The notes beneath the pieces were generated by a model that was not told the DNA's origin, ran no database searches, and was given only the letters and a program-made list of their open reading frames with translations. From assembly GCA_963575745.1 (NCBI GenBank), contig CAUYUJ010018305.1, forward strand, positions 300,586 through 364,585: a DNA stretch of 64,000 nucleotides, given 5' to 3'. Below are positions 43,461 to 55,035 of the stretch, one piece after another. The first letter of the stretch is position 1. Each line of letters opens with the position of its first letter. The stretch is from Prorocentrum cordatum. Its lineage: Eukaryota; Sar; Dinophyceae; Prorocentrales; Prorocentraceae. The position numbers and the translations under genes were made by a program.

Positions 43461-44409
43461 ATAATAACACAAAGATATTAATCATTATAATTATAGTAAT
43501 AGTTCTGTTAATGACAATAATAATAAGAAGAAGGAGGAGGAGGAGCAGGAGGAGGAGGAGGAGGAGGGGACAGGAGTCGAGGGCCACGGGGGCCCCGCTT
43601 CGCGATGCGCCTGTGGCGCCGGAGGACGGGGGAGGGGTGCAGGGAAGGGGGGTGGAGCGGGTTGGCCTCCCGAGAAGGGCCCCCGAGGGCCTACCCGTGG
43701 AAGATCCAGCGCGTTTCGAGAGATTGAGGGAACCCGTTAAGCCCTCAACGGTAGAGGCAGGCGCCCTCTTGGATTGGACGTTGGTTCGACGCGGATTCGG
43801 TGTGGATCCGGCATCAGGCATGGATTCGACGCGGATTTGACGCGGATCGCTGGCCCCCCGAAGAATCAACGCGAGGTCCCTCCTTGAAGGATGGGTCGAC
43901 CCCCCTCTGGAGGACCACGCGCCCCGCGCCTTCCCCGAGAAGCGGGGGGAGGGGGCCCTCTGGTGGCAGAAGGCCCCCCCCCCGTTTCGGCCCTCGCCCT
44001 GGGGCGGGGCCCGCTTCGATCCGATCGATCCGATCGATCCGATGCGATACGGTTTCGGCCAGCTCGATCCGATTTCGATCTCGCTTTCGATTTCTCTGGC
44101 GATCCCATGCGGCCCGAGGCCTGCCTGGCCCTGCTGTGCACCCTGGTGCAGCCGAGCCGGTTCGATTTCGACTCCGACTCCGTGCCGGTGCGGCCCGATC
44201 CGCCGCACTTTCCGAGTCGACCCGATCTCGCGACGCAATGTCGACCGATCTTGCCCTGGCCCCCCGCATGTCTGGGACGCCCTTAGGCCAGAAAGCCGAT
44301 GCGGATCCGGATCCGACCGTGGTCGAGAGGGCGCTCCAGAAAACAGAAAACATCCAGGGTGCAAAGCAACAGAGTCCGATCTGGCGGCGCCCACAGCTGG
44401 TTGCCGCGG
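43461..44409. other. AT-rich tract, GGA tract, then GC-rich low-copy DNA
   Basis: 43461-43530 is AT-rich decayed triplets and 43531-43568 GGA/GCA. Around 44018-44045 is a CGATC repeat. One frame near 44100-44160 reads DPMRPEACLALLCTLVQPSR, exon-like but unsupported. Confidence 0.4.
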
Positions 44410-44574
44410 AGGGGGCGGCCTCGGAAGAGGGCGGGGGGCTTCTAAGAAGGCAGGTAGCCTTTTAGAAGCTCTCCCGGCTCTTAAGAAGCCTTCTCACAAG
44501 CTGGGCCCCACTACGAAACCCCCCTGCCTTCTAATAGCCCCCCCGCCTTCTCAGAGTGCCGCCCCCCCCCCCTC
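44410..44574. mobile_element. Foldback element
   Basis: The left GGGCGGGGGGCTTCTAAGAA and right CCCCGCCTTCTCAGAG are inverted, with CTTCTAAGAAG-type words between. Confidence 0.6.
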
Positions 44575-45066
44575 GTGCCACCTCTGCGCCGCCAACTTCA
44601 CGCGCCGCCTGCCCTCTTCCTCCTTCCGATCCCGATAACCACCCCCCTCTTTAGGCCTCTCTCGGGGAGCACTCGGGCAGGAATCTCGGAGATCATTCAG
44701 CCGCGGCGACGAGAAACCTGCTGGAGGCCCCACGCTGGCGAAGAGCGCCCTCGCTCCTCCTGGCCCCATCGATCGCCTCAGGGCGTCTGCCTGGCCCTCG
44801 CGTCGCTCATCGGCCCCCGAGCCTCGAGTCCTCGCTCGCCTGGCCGCGGCGGCTGGGCGGCGGCGGCTGGCCGCGCCGGCGAGGGCCCGCGCGGGCGGGC
44901 GGCGGGCCGCGGCGGCGGGCACCGGCCACGGAGGCGCCCCGCGGCGGCGGGGCTGAGCTTCGGGGCGTGGCTGCTGCTGTGCGAGGACGCCGAGGTGGCC
45001 CAGGCGGGCCTGACCCCCAGGACGGCGCGCGTCGGGCGCCGGAGGGCCCCCGTCCCCTCCTCCTGC
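44575..45066. other. GC-rich region with a possible exon
   Basis: At about 44955-45055 one + frame reads LSFGAWLLLCEDAEVAQAGL then TPRTARVGRRRAP, ending next to a CTC array. No boundaries or family. Confidence 0.3.
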
Positions 45067-45070
45067 CCCG

Positions 45071-45185
45071 CCTCTCCTCCTCCTCCTCCTCCGCCGCCGC
45101 CGCCCTCCCCTCCTCCTCCTCCTCCTCCTCCTCCTCCTCCTCCTCCTCCTGTTCCTCCTCCTCCTCCTCCTCCTCCTCCTCCGAT
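45071..45185 (+). repeat. CTC/CCG array
   Basis: CTC units with one GCCGCCGCC block. Confidence 0.93.
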
Positions 45186-45319
45186 TGCCTCCTGCACGCT
45201 CCTCCACCGCCCTCCGCCTCCTGCAGTCCTGTTCCGTGTTGATAATTCTGCCCCGTCTGACCGGGCGCGTCGGTAGGGCGGGCCGGGCGCTTCTCTGAGA
45301 CCTCCGCGCAACTTATGAT

Positions 45320-45700
45320 GCTGACTCTAAAACAGTTCAACAGTTGCAGGGATGGAGGGGATCGTTTTCAAAGCATTCGCCGTAAACTTTTGCAGCAGTT
45401 TCAAGCATGGGTGAGTCGTTTTCAACATCGAGCTCTCGCCCTCTCGCCTTAGCGCAACGCGCAGTTGCAAGGATGGAGGGGGGATCGTATTCATGATGTA
45501 GCTCTTTGGCGCCGCGCGCATTCGTCTCAAACGTTTGCAACAGTTCGGAGTGTGAAGGACGGTTTTGTTTCAAACTGAAGCTTTTGCTTGAAGATTCCCT
45601 AACTTTCAAGACCCGAAGCCTCAACACATGTAGTACTGTCTGGATCGAGGGCGGCTTCTTTGCAAAATGAAGCTCTCGATTGCGACTTCCTCGAAATTCA
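45320..45700 (-). repeat. Family E units, inverted
   Basis: Read on the - strand: AAACTGCTGCAAAAGTTTAC, GAGCTTCATTTTGCAAAGAA type blocks and CCCCTCCATCC repeats as in the 81-bp units. More diverged than other copies. Confidence 0.65.
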
Positions 45701-45734
45701 TGGCCACAAGCGTACACTTGTGCAGCGGTTACGC

Positions 45735-45908
45735 AGCTTTTTTAAACAAATAAAAGACATCCGAAACGGGTATGTGGCTGGGAATCAAATTGAGCTGTGG
45801 TCATACATGTCCGTATTCCTGATGAAGCGCCAGAAGGATGCAAGGCGTTTCCTTTTCAGCGCGGGGCCCTCGCCCAAATTGCAGGCCCATGTGGCGCTGG
45901 TCTTTCAG
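45735..45908 (+). CDS. Candidate exon with GT donor, unassigned
   Basis: The frame reads IKDIRNGYVAGNQIELWSYM, then FLMKRQKDARRFLFSAG and AHVALVFQ, and meets a CAG/GTGGGC donor at 45908. Composition and residue mix look like normal protein. The start is not fixed. It might join the exon-like segments at 47610 and 48243 on the same strand. No family recognised. Confidence 0.42.
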
Positions 45909-46299
45909 GTGGGCGCCTTTTGTAGTGGAAATGGAAAGCTTGTAGGGACGTGGCCTGGGACGGGAGGGTGTATGGCAGCATCGCTGATACAGCTTGTTTT
46001 TTTCTTGTCCTCCTCCTCCTCCTCCTCATCATCCTCCCGAGCGCGCGGGTGCGCGCCCTGAAGGAGGAGGGAGGAGGAGGACGACGACAAGATGAACCGA
46101 CGAGGGACATCCAGCGAGTGGTGAACGGACGGACCAGGACGACGACGAGATCCGACGGCGACGGCGGCGGCGGTGGTGACGGCGACGGCGGCGGCGGCGA
46201 CTCGGGGCCCGCGCGGGCGCGCGCGCGCCTCCTCTCAGGAAGGTCGGCTACGCGTTCGCCCTCGGGCGGCAACATCACGTCGAGGACTCTTTTGGGGGA

Positions 46300-46302
<3 letters not shown>

Positions 46303-46351
<49 letters not shown>

Positions 46352-46353
46352 GG

Positions 46354-46412
<59 letters not shown>

Positions 46413-46480
46413 GCTGCTATTGTTGCTGTTGCTGCTGCTATTGTTGCTGTTGCTGTTGTTGTTGCTGTTGCTGTTGTTGT
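46303..46480 (+). repeat. TCG then TTG/CTG arrays
   Basis: TCG (46303-46350), TTG (46351-46411), then mixed TTG/CTG/CTA to 46480. Confidence 0.95.
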
Positions 46481-46484
46481 CCTC

Positions 46485-47345
46485 GGCGAAGTGCGCAGCT
46501 GTCGCCACTCTCGTGGGCTCCTGGGAGGCCCAGCGCAGTGGAGTTGTAGAAAACACCCAGCCGAGACCTCGCGGCTCCTTTGGGGTGGCTGCGAAATGCG
46601 CAACCGTCGCCATTTTCGTGGGTTTCTGAGATGCCCAGTGGAGTGGAGTTGTACAAATACCAAGCTGGCTGCGAAGTGCGCAACCGTCGCCACTTTTGTG
46701 GGCTCCTGGGAGGCTCAGCGCAGTGGAGATGTCAACACACCCAGTCGAGACCTCGCGGCTCCCTGGGGGGCTGCGAAGTGCGCAACCGTCGCCACTTTCG
46801 TGGGCTCCTGGGAGGCCCAGCGCAGTGGATTTATAGAATAGCACCCAACCGAGACCTCGCAGCTCCTCTGGGTCGGCTGCGAAATGCGCAACCGTCACCA
46901 CTTTTGTGGGCTCCTGGGATGCCCAGCGCAGTGGATGTGTAGACACTCCCAGTCGAGACCTCGCGGCTCCATTGGTGGCTGCGAGGTGAGCATTTATCGC
47001 CACTTTCGTGGGCTCCTGGGAGGCCCAGCGGAGTGGAGCTGTAACACATCCAGCCGAGACCTCGCGGCTCCATGAGAGGGCTGTGGATTGCGCAACCGTC
47101 GCCACGTTCGTGGGTTCCTGGGAGGTCCAGCGCAGTGAAGCTGTAAAGCGCCCAGCCGAGACCTCGCGGCTCCACCTCTGGGGTGGCTGCGAAATGCACA
47201 ACCGTCGCCATTGTCGTGGGCTCCTGGGAGGCCCAGCGGAGTGGAGATGTAAACACATCCAGCCGAGACCTCGCGGCTTCCTGGGGGGCTGTGAAGTGCG
47301 CAACCGTCGCCACTTTCGTGGGCTCCTGCGGGTCCTTGAACATGT
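46485..47345. repeat. 102-106 bp tandem repeat
   Basis: About eight units with CGCAACCGTCGCCACTTTCG, GGGCTCCTGGGAGGCCCAGC and CCGAGACCTCGCGGCTCC. CAACCGTC starts at 46681, 46783, 46889, 47093, 47199 and 47301. 47346-47500 is low-copy with no gene. Confidence 0.9.
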
Positions 47346-47609
47346 TCGTTTGCATTGATCGGTCCTGTGTATCGCCGCCACAGGTGTAGAAAGGGCTGGG
47401 TACGTCGCAGAGTAAGTTTTACAGGTCGACCTGGATGGAGCCCGTATTGGCCGTTTAGGTGGCATAGCAGGAGCATCTATGAACAAGGAAACAGGATAGG
47501 AGGTGGAGCGGTTGGAGCAGGATGGGCAGGGGGATCGGGGGATGGAGGGGGGAGAGAGGGAAGGAGGGAGGGAGGATGACTGAGGAGGAGGAGGGAGGAG
47601 GATTGAGGA

Positions 47610-47822
47610 GGAGGAGCGGAGGAGGAGGAGGAGGAGGAGGAGGAGGAGGAGGAGGAGGAGGAGGAGGAGGAGGACGAAGAGAACCACCGATCTCTCGAGG
47701 ACGTGGAGTCCTTCAGGCACATGGAACTCTCGCTGGGGGAGTTCTTTGTGGCCCTCGGGGCGCTGGTGGCGCTCAGGGTTGACTTCGACCCAGCGGAGCT
47801 CGGCCCTGCGCCTAGAGCTGCT
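47610..47822 (+). CDS. Candidate exon including a GAG (Glu) tract, unassigned
   Basis: The GGA array here is in frame as Glu and passes without a stop into DEENHRSLEDVESFRHMELS then LGEFFVALGALVALRVDFDP, which reads as genuine protein with a hydrophobic helix. The TCG array follows at 47825. The start within the GAG tract is arbitrary, since every unit offers an AG. I do not recognise the protein. Confidence 0.42.
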
Positions 47823-47824
47823 GC

Positions 47825-48110
47825 TTCGTCGTCGTCGTCGTCGTCGTCGTCGTTCGTTGTCCGTCGTCGCCGTCGCCGTCTGTCGTCGGCCGTCGTTTGT
47901 CCTTCGTCGTTCGTCGTCGTCGTCGTCGTCCTCCTCGTCGTCGTCCTCGTCGTCGTCGTCGTCATCATCGTCCGTTGTCCGTCGCCCGTTGTAGTCCTCG
48001 GCCTCGCCCGTCGTCAGTCGGCTTCATCGTCCTCGCCGTCCTCGCTCTCGTCCTCGTCTTCGCTCTCGCCCTCGTTCTCGTTCTCGTCCTCGTCTTCGTT
48101 TTCGTCCTCA

Positions 48111-48159
<49 letters not shown>

Positions 48160-48190
48160 GGTCATCGTCGTTGTTATCGTCGTCGTCGTG
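47825..48190 (+). repeat. TCG-type array
   Basis: TCG with CTCGTC, TTCGTC and CCGTCG variants. Ser and Val frames are artefacts. Confidence 0.93.
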
Positions 48191-48242
48191 GCGCTCTCGA
48201 TCCGCCACTCGCTCGCACCGGTGCGCCCCCGCACACCCGCTC

Positions 48243-48331
48243 TGCCGAGGAGGAGGAGGAGGAGGAGCAGCGAGCACATGAAGGAGACGCGCCGAGTCAG
48301 GGTGCAGGACGGGGCAGACGGATGGGAAAAG
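48243..48331 (+). CDS. Candidate exon with consensus donor, unassigned
   Basis: Ends at GGGAAAAG/GTGAGA, a consensus-like donor. One frame reads EHMKETRRVRVQDGADGWEK, another EEQRAHEGDAPSQG. Lies between the TCG array and the 3' end of the LINE. Confidence 0.35.
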
Positions 48332-48516
48332 GTGAGAAGAGCACAATCTCTCACAGACATTAGAGAGAACATGCACGATAACGAAACATATCCTCACACA
48401 CCGATCTTATACTGATAGGACAAGTGTGGCAGCCCAGGGAAGGCCTGGGGTAGCAGAGAGGGCGGGGGCGATCAGAACACCAGCCCCCGACAAAAGACAA
48501 ACAAGTTGAATAAGGA

Positions 48517-48995
48517 TTATGGCATGAGACCAAGCAACTGCACTGCTGGATCGGAGACGAGCATTCTCCTCGGGAGCGGAAGCGGATGCTTTCGGCCATC
48601 ACGAGGATGGCGACCCGAAGCGAAGTTATCTCGGCGCCACTTTCGCTGCGGGTTGCCTTCGAAGGCCTTGGGCCCCTCACACACATTGTACAACTGCGAC
48701 CTGTGAGATCGCTCGGAAAAGGAGCCGCACTTCACACAGCCGACCACTTCGCCAGCACGATATAAGACGTGGCCGCGAGCCGCCGATGGAGGGATAACCC
48801 CATCCGCAGGGAGGGCACTGCTGGGAGGGGTGGCGTTGGCCCGAGTGGTGGCCGCAGCGAGTCTGGGGCGCTTCTCCGAGCCTTGTCCAATCGCAGAAGC
48901 AGCCTCGCGCACGCGGGTGACAACTCGAGGCTCAAATTGGACCCTGGGCCTGACTCGGCGGTCAGGTCTGATAAAAAGGCTCCTCCCCTTCATCC
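48517..48995 (-). pseudogene. LINE C-terminal cysteine motif
   Basis: In a third frame after about 49000, the reading gives RAGEVVGCVKCGSFSERSHR, then LYNVCEGP and NFASGRHP. The CxxC and later C spacing, with a terminal GRHP, resembles the C-terminal zinc module I associate with dinoflagellate LINE-like proteins; this is from memory and unverified. Ends at a stop at 48517. Confidence 0.55.
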
Positions 48996-50830
48996 TCAGG
49001 CTTCCGAACGTTCCCCCCAGCCCGCGAGGGAGGAGACGGCGAGGGGAGGGGGTCAAGGTGAGAGGAGGAGGAGGAGGAGGAAGCGGAGGCCTCCCCGCGA
49101 CGCACCTTCCTTTCAGGACCCTCCTCCACACCATCCTCCAAGGAGTTGTCGCCCTCCAGGCTCCTCTTGAGGCTAGGGGGGGCATCCTGGGAGGGCGCAG
49201 CGGGTGGGCTCACAGCTTCGGGTTGGGGTCGGGGCTTGTGAGGTTCAGGGGGGGCCCAAGCCGTGCAAACTTCACGAGCCATACGCTTCCGTCCAGCTGT
49301 GGTCCGCGCGAAGCGCTGACAAAACTTGCATTTCCAACCACCTGCCTGCCCTGGGCGAGGGTCGTGCAGGCGCTGGCCCTTCACGAGCAGAGGAAGAGGT
49401 CGAGGGCCAGGACGCAGGGGACGGCGGTGCTTACGACGAGGGCGCCGAGCAGGCGGTGACTGCCGATCACGTCCGTCAGCAAGTGTCATGGAGTTACCAA
49501 TCCAGCATGCCACCTGCCTGACAATGTTGAGCATGTGGGCATGGAGGCCTATGACCTCCTTGGGCAGGGCATGCATTGCCAGACCTCGCTTGGCTGCAAC
49601 GTCCGCGTAGTCATTACCCTTCTTGTCGTTCGTGCCCTCGGCCTCCGTCTGGTGAGAGCGAACACATGAAACCTGAATCTGCGATGATAAGCCGCCATGG
49701 TCGTCAAGGGCGTGCCACAGCAGCTTCCATGTGTCATTGTTGGGCCTGCTTGAGTGGATGCACCATTCGCGACCATGCTGGAGTCCCTCAACGATGCCAA
49801 TACAGTCCGTACGTATGTGCATCGGGGCCGTGCCACGTCTCAAGGCCTGGGTAACTGCATAGAGCTCTGCACGTGGTACTGACTGCTGATGTCCTGGCAA
49901 GGGTCCGTATGCAATGCCTCTCATGGTCTGACCTGTCATCATTGCTATGCCCCAGCCCGCTCTATTGGCTTCTGGCCAGCCAATGGGGGCAAGTCCTGAG
50001 CCGTCCGTGTAGATGTCGCCAGTGAGAGCCGCCGTATCTCCACCGTGTGCAGAACTCCAGACTTCGCGCATGCACGGTGCAGAAATACGTGGAAGAGCGT
50101 CACGAGGCATGAGCGCGCGCGTGAACAAGAGGTCAGACTGAGGAGCCGCTCGCGCTGCCTGGATCACTTCTGAGTCCACTGCCTCCTCGCGCTCCTGCTG
50201 CAACATGGGGCAACACCAAAGGCGATGATGCAACTTACCCGGGCAGTCCAAGCAATACTGACACAAGTCATCTGGAGCGTAGCCGTACTGGTTAAGCCTA
50301 GCTTGAGACCACTGGCCGCCAATGATCGTGCTGCGCAGTGCCGTGCGGGCCTGATCTCCAAGGTGCCACTTCTTGGCCAGCTGCTTGGGGGCAAGGAGGA
50401 GCTTCAGAGGTGCCATCCAGTATCCACAGGGCCTACGATCAGCTGGTTGACCTTCAGGGGCGTGATCTTTCTGACGACTCCATTCTTCGAAGCGCACGTT
50501 GACGAAGTCCCTCCTTGCCAGCGTTCGGGCCCAGTCAGGAGAGTCCGTAGTGAGATCCAGTGGTATTCCTGTGCACGTAGTCCAGGCTGTGGCCGAGTAA
50601 GCGCGCCAGTTGAGACGGTTAAGTGCCACCAAGACCGCTCCAGCTGGGCCTGCAATATCCGCATGTCGGGGGCAAGGTCCGAGTTGGATCCGCTGCTGCT
50701 GGAAGGCCTGCCCGAGCACATCATTCGGGACCTTGTCTTCCGTGACCAAGGGTGCCCACGTGTAGATAGGCCCCGCTGTAGCCGGGAGTTCAGGGTGCTC
50801 ATTGTCCCGATGTTCCAGCCGAGACGCAAG
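48962..50830 (-). pseudogene. LINE zinc motif and RNase H domain
   Basis: From GTG at 50749 this is a 595-codon frame. A CQYC..LHHRLWCCP zinc motif lies near residues 165-185. RNase H follows with all expected acidic positions: YTDGSG (about residue 245), PRAELYAV (about 293), RTDC (about 313) and DYADVAAKRG (about 383). Then comes a basic region and a second cysteine motif (CKFCQRFARTTAGRKR..C, near 475-495). The C-terminal part is Pro/Ser/Glu-rich. RNase H degrades the RNA of the RNA-DNA hybrid. Confidence 0.8.
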
Positions 50831-51435
50831 CCATGTGGGCGTGCCAGGGGGGTCCTCTGCCAGCTTACGCGGACCATGTTGACCATTGATTTCAACAGCG
50901 CCTTAGTAGCCCCGACGATCTGCACGCCATAATGCATAGCTGGGCCTATCGCAGGTTGGGCCACTGCCCGTCCAATCTTGGCCAGGCCACAAAGACGACG
51001 AACGCGAGGGAGTCGTCGTCGCATCTTGGCAACACTCTTCCGAATAGATGTATAGCGTAGTGCCTGTCCGCCTCTGGTTTCCATTCCCAGAACTTCGAGA
51101 GTCGTGTAGGGCCTGAAGCCATGCAGGTACACTTGATGGGCTACCTGCTGGGCAATACTGTAATCAGAGGCCAGAACTTTAGCCTTGTCCTTCGCAATCG
51201 GGAGGTCGATGGCCTTCAGGACTGCCGCAAGCCGCTGAAGTATGCGGGCCGACTGGTAGACAATGTCCTGCATGGTGGCTACTACCTGTATGGTGATGTC
51301 ATCCGCATAGATGTCTAGAGAGCGATGTACTTCGACATGCGCCTCAAAGGACTTCTCAAAGACATCGAAAGGCAGCATCATAACCAGCTGCAGTAGAAAC
51401 ATCGCCACCGAGCATCCAGGAAGCACCTCTGTGGG
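50800..51435 (-). pseudogene. LINE reverse transcriptase, motifs B and C
   Basis: After the frameshift the frame gives motif B (VLPGCSVAMFLLQLVMML) and motif C (SLDIYADDITIQVV) with the catalytic YADD. The thumb-like part follows (GLAKIGRAVAQPAIGPAMHY). Catalytic residues are present, so inactivation is by frameshift and not by active-site loss, as far as visible. Confidence 0.8.
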
Positions 51436-52690
51436 CCTGGCACGCGTACGAGTAGGTGGCATTCCACTTGATCCGCCGCAGCGCGTAGTACATGGCCAGG
51501 GATAGCTGTAATATCTGAGCGGGGAAGCGAAAGTGTTCTGCCGCCTGCAGTACCCTCCGCCAGCATATTCTGTCAACACATTTACTGATGTCAACCAGGG
51601 TGGTGGTGACCGCTTTGGTGGCATGCTGCGAGAAAGCTTCGGCATAGACCATAGTGTGTGCGCCCACATCCAAAGTGCACTTTTGCGAACCGAGCGCAAA
51701 ATAAGGTCTACAATTATTCGCCACCCATGCTCGAATGTGATCAACCCTCATCTTAGTATAGATGCGATATATCGCTGGAAGCAGTGCAATGGGCCTGAAG
51801 CCGCCCTGGGGTTTGGCCAGCAGCATAATGTGGACATTAAGCACTGCAGTTGGCCATCGCATCCAAGACTCGGCTGCCCAATAGATGTATATTAGCATGG
51901 CGATTGCTGCATCCGGCAAGAGGGAGATAGCCCTGGGCGGCATAGCATCCGCTCCGAGCCCCGCCCTCCGCTTGAAAGTACGTGCAGCACGGCGGACATG
52001 CTCGACAGTAGGTACAGGCAGTGCTGCAGCTGGAAGTCGCCGAAGAGTGTCAGCCAGGTCATCTCGTTGCTCATCCGCAGCTGGGGCCGGTGACGCGTCA
52101 TCTTCGATGGTAGTTCCCTCCCATATGCTCTTCCAGCTGTCCATTTGACTGTCGGCAATCACCTGAGGGTTGGAGGTGACGGTCTTGCCCTGCTGAACTT
52201 GCGCATGAGCCCAGGGCTGAATCCTGGTGATAGAATGTATCTGAGCTGGGCCCGTGACCATAGCGTCCCTCGCCCAGGCCTTGAACTTAGCTGTGCGTTG
52301 ATTCGCTGCCTGCCGTTCCAAAGTGTCGACGTAGTTAATCACCACATCTGCAAAGGCCTGTAAGCACAGCACAAGTATCTGGGTCGGTTGTCGACAAGCC
52401 AGGTGTATGACATCCCAAGCTCCGTTGACAAACTCTTTGCCCTGCTCAGTGTGAACGTCCTGAAGGTGGCCAGGTCGAAGTAGCTTGGCAAGATGGGCCC
52501 AGAGCTGTCTCCGACGTGCAGCAGTCGTACCTGGCGAAATAGGCCTGGTGCGCACAGTGCTGATGACGATGTCGCGGCTGGGAGGTGATGCTTCGCAAAC
52601 CGTTGCCGATTGAGCGACTACGGCTCTCCGTGGCGGCTGCTTGCCAACCAGACGCCGTCACTTGACAGCCCTCTGTGCATCGAGGATAAT
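51425..52690 (-). pseudogene. LINE reverse transcriptase, N-terminal part to motif A
   Basis: Contains the region before the palm (AARTFKRRAGLGADAMPPRA), the RPIALLPAIYRIYTK block, and motif A (TTLVDISKCVDRICW) with its catalytic Asp. The reading then loses phase just before motif B. It synthesises DNA from element RNA in intact relatives. Start not defined because the 5' end is cut by the GGA array. Confidence 0.8.
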
Positions 52691-52691
52691 G

Positions 52692-52750
52692 AAGAGGAGG
52701 AGGAAGAGGAGGAGGAGGAGGAGGAGGAGGAGGAGGAGGAGGAGGAGGAG
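52692..52750 (+). repeat. GGA array
   Basis: GGA between the LINE 5' end and a family E head. Confidence 0.95.
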
Positions 52751-53520
52751 GACCAATGCAAACCCAAGACTCTTCAAGGATGTTGGAATCCACCCTCTGC
52801 ATAGGCCCCTACAAAGGTTCAGTTCCGCTGAGGGAAGTGCCCCGTTGGGAGACAATCGTTTGAAGATCCTGAAGCGTGCCAAAATACCATTCTCAGGACT
52901 CCAACGCCACGAATCAACCTGCCTGTTGCGCCTTGACGATCCTGAATCGTGCCAGCACGCCAGTCCTGAGACTTCAACACCGCGGATCCACGTAACTGTT
53001 GTGCCCTGAAAGTCCTGAGCCGTTCCAAACATTGTTTCTGGTACGTTGACCATGGGAATCCATGACAACTTGCATATTCAAAACAGCGAATGTCCGCGGC
53101 GCTAAGGCGAGAACCATATGTTGAAAAGGAGCCGCCCTTAATCCGTGAAGATCCTGCACATGTTTAAGACGAGTGTGCGCGGCGCTAAGGCGAGAGCCCA
53201 ATTTTGAAAGCCATCCGCCCTCAATCCGTGAAATTCTTGCAGACTTTTGGCGACCAGCGTGCGCGGCGCCAAGGCGAGGGGCACATAACAACGACCCGCC
53301 TCCAGTCCGTGACACTCTGGCAATTTCTGAAAACGAACGTGCGCGGCGTTAAGGCGAGAGCCACATTTTGAAGACCACATGTCTTCCATTTGTAGATCTG
53401 TTGCCAATGTTTAAGCTTCAGGGTCGCAACTGATGAGGGAGTCTCCGGAGGAACGCCTGGCTCGCCCTTTCGACCAGCCTCGGGGTGTGACAGGGAGGAA
53501 TTATTCATAAGGGAGAAGAG
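52749..53520 (+). repeat. Family E element, copy 3
   Basis: Head GACCAATGCAAACCCAAGAC, two ~70-bp units, five units near 81 bp, and tail AAGCTTCAGGGTCGCAACTG..TATTCATAAGGGAGAAG. Bounded by GGA (left) and GAT (right). Confidence 0.87.
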
Positions 53521-53521
<1 letters not shown>

Positions 53522-53571
<50 letters not shown>

Positions 53572-53572
53572 C

Positions 53573-53605
<33 letters not shown>

Positions 53606-53900
53606 GGAGGAGGAGGAGGAGGAGGAGGAGGAGGAGGAAGAGGACGAGGATGTGAAGGAGGAGGATGAGGAGGAGGTGCAGACGGAGGCGGAGGCGAGGG
53701 CGGAGGCGGAGGCGGAGGCGGAGGCGGAGGCGGAGGCGGAGGTGGAGGCGGAGGCGGAGGCGGAGGAGGAGGAGGAGGAGGTGGAGGAGCAGGAGGAGGA
53801 GGAGGGGGTGGGGAAGGAGGAGGAGGATGAGGAGGAGGAGGAGAAGGAGGAAGAGGAGGCGGAGGAGGAGGATGATGAGGAGGAGGAGGAAGAAGAAGAC
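53522..53900 (+). repeat. GAT, GGA and GGC arrays
   Basis: GAT (53522-53605), GGA (53606-53640), GGAGGC (53685-53765) and GGA again. Confidence 0.95.
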
Positions 53901-54185
53901 GAGTAACAGTATGGACAAGTATAATCATAATGAGACTCAGTGTAAGAGTACGACGAATCGTAGGAATGATCTGACGAATACTAGTAATAATATGAAGAGT
54001 AGTACCACTACGAAGAACAATCATAATACCAAGACTAATGCGAACACGAATAAAAATACGAATGCTATTACTAAGAATGTTAACAAGAAGCGTATACGAT
54101 TAATTACAAGACGAACGCACATACTAATGAACTTAACATTCAAATTTAGAATAATAACACTAATGCGAATACATGGGATTCAACA
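53901..54185 (+). repeat. AT-rich decayed trinucleotide tract
   Basis: AAT/ACG/ACT/AGT triplets in phase, following the GGA array as at 34656 and 42031. Confidence 0.8.
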
Positions 54186-54394
54186 CAACTAGGACGGCAT
54201 GCCCGGCCTCAGCCTCGCGGGCCTACGTTAAAATCATGTTTTTCCAGTTCCTTGCTCCCCATCTCCTAAGGATGGGGTTCTTGTTATTCCCCATATTCAA
54301 AGGATGGGGTTCTTTTTATTCTCCGACCGCGCCGGACCACCCCTCCCCTCCTCCCTCTCTGCACTAGACAATGATGCTGATTGTCATGATGATG

Positions 54395-54625
<231 letters not shown>

Positions 54626-55035
54626 AGCGGTTTGCTGGTTTTAGCACTCCTAAGGGGGGGCCGCCAGGGGGATTACACGGCCTCCGGTCGCGCCCAAATG
54701 GTGGCGATGTCTCAGGCGGTTTGCCTGTTTGGGTTGCGAACATCCTCCGCCTCCGGTCGCGCCCAAATGGTGGGGATGTCTCAGCTGGTTTGCCTGTTTT
54801 GGTTGCGAACATCCTCCGCTTTCGGAGCAGATTCTGAGTCGGAGCAGATTCTGAGGATGTCTCAGGCGAGGCGCTGGTTTGCGCACCCCAGGGGGCCAGA
54901 TTTCGAGGATGTCTCAGGCGATTTGCATGTTTTGGCGGTCAGACTCGTCTGCTGTCAAAGCAGATTCTGAGGATGTCTATGGCGAGGCGCTGATTTCCGC
55001 ACTCCCAGAGGGCCCAGATTGCGAGGATGTCCTAG
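54626..55035 (+). repeat. Minisatellite around GAGGATGTCTCAGGCG
   Basis: Units near 68 bp (GTCGCGCCCAAATGGTGG, TTGCCTGTTTGGGTTGCGAA), then units with CAGATTCTGAGGATGTCT. Confidence 0.8.

Larger units (their letters stand above)
48425..52690 (-). mobile_element. Non-LTR retrotransposon (LINE-type), 5'-truncated and frameshifted
   Basis: Reading on the - strand from a GGA array near 52690: reverse transcriptase fingers and palm, a cysteine motif, an RNase H domain, and two further cysteine motifs, ending before the exon-like segment and TCG array near 48330. At least three frameshifts (near 51430, between about 50890 and 50750, and near 49000) split the reading. The 5' end stops abruptly at the GGA array with no endonuclease domain or first ORF, which indicates 5' truncation or replacement. 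The 3' non-coding part covers about 48425-48515 with no poly(A) seen. Both flanks are trinucleotide arrays. Confidence 0.85.
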
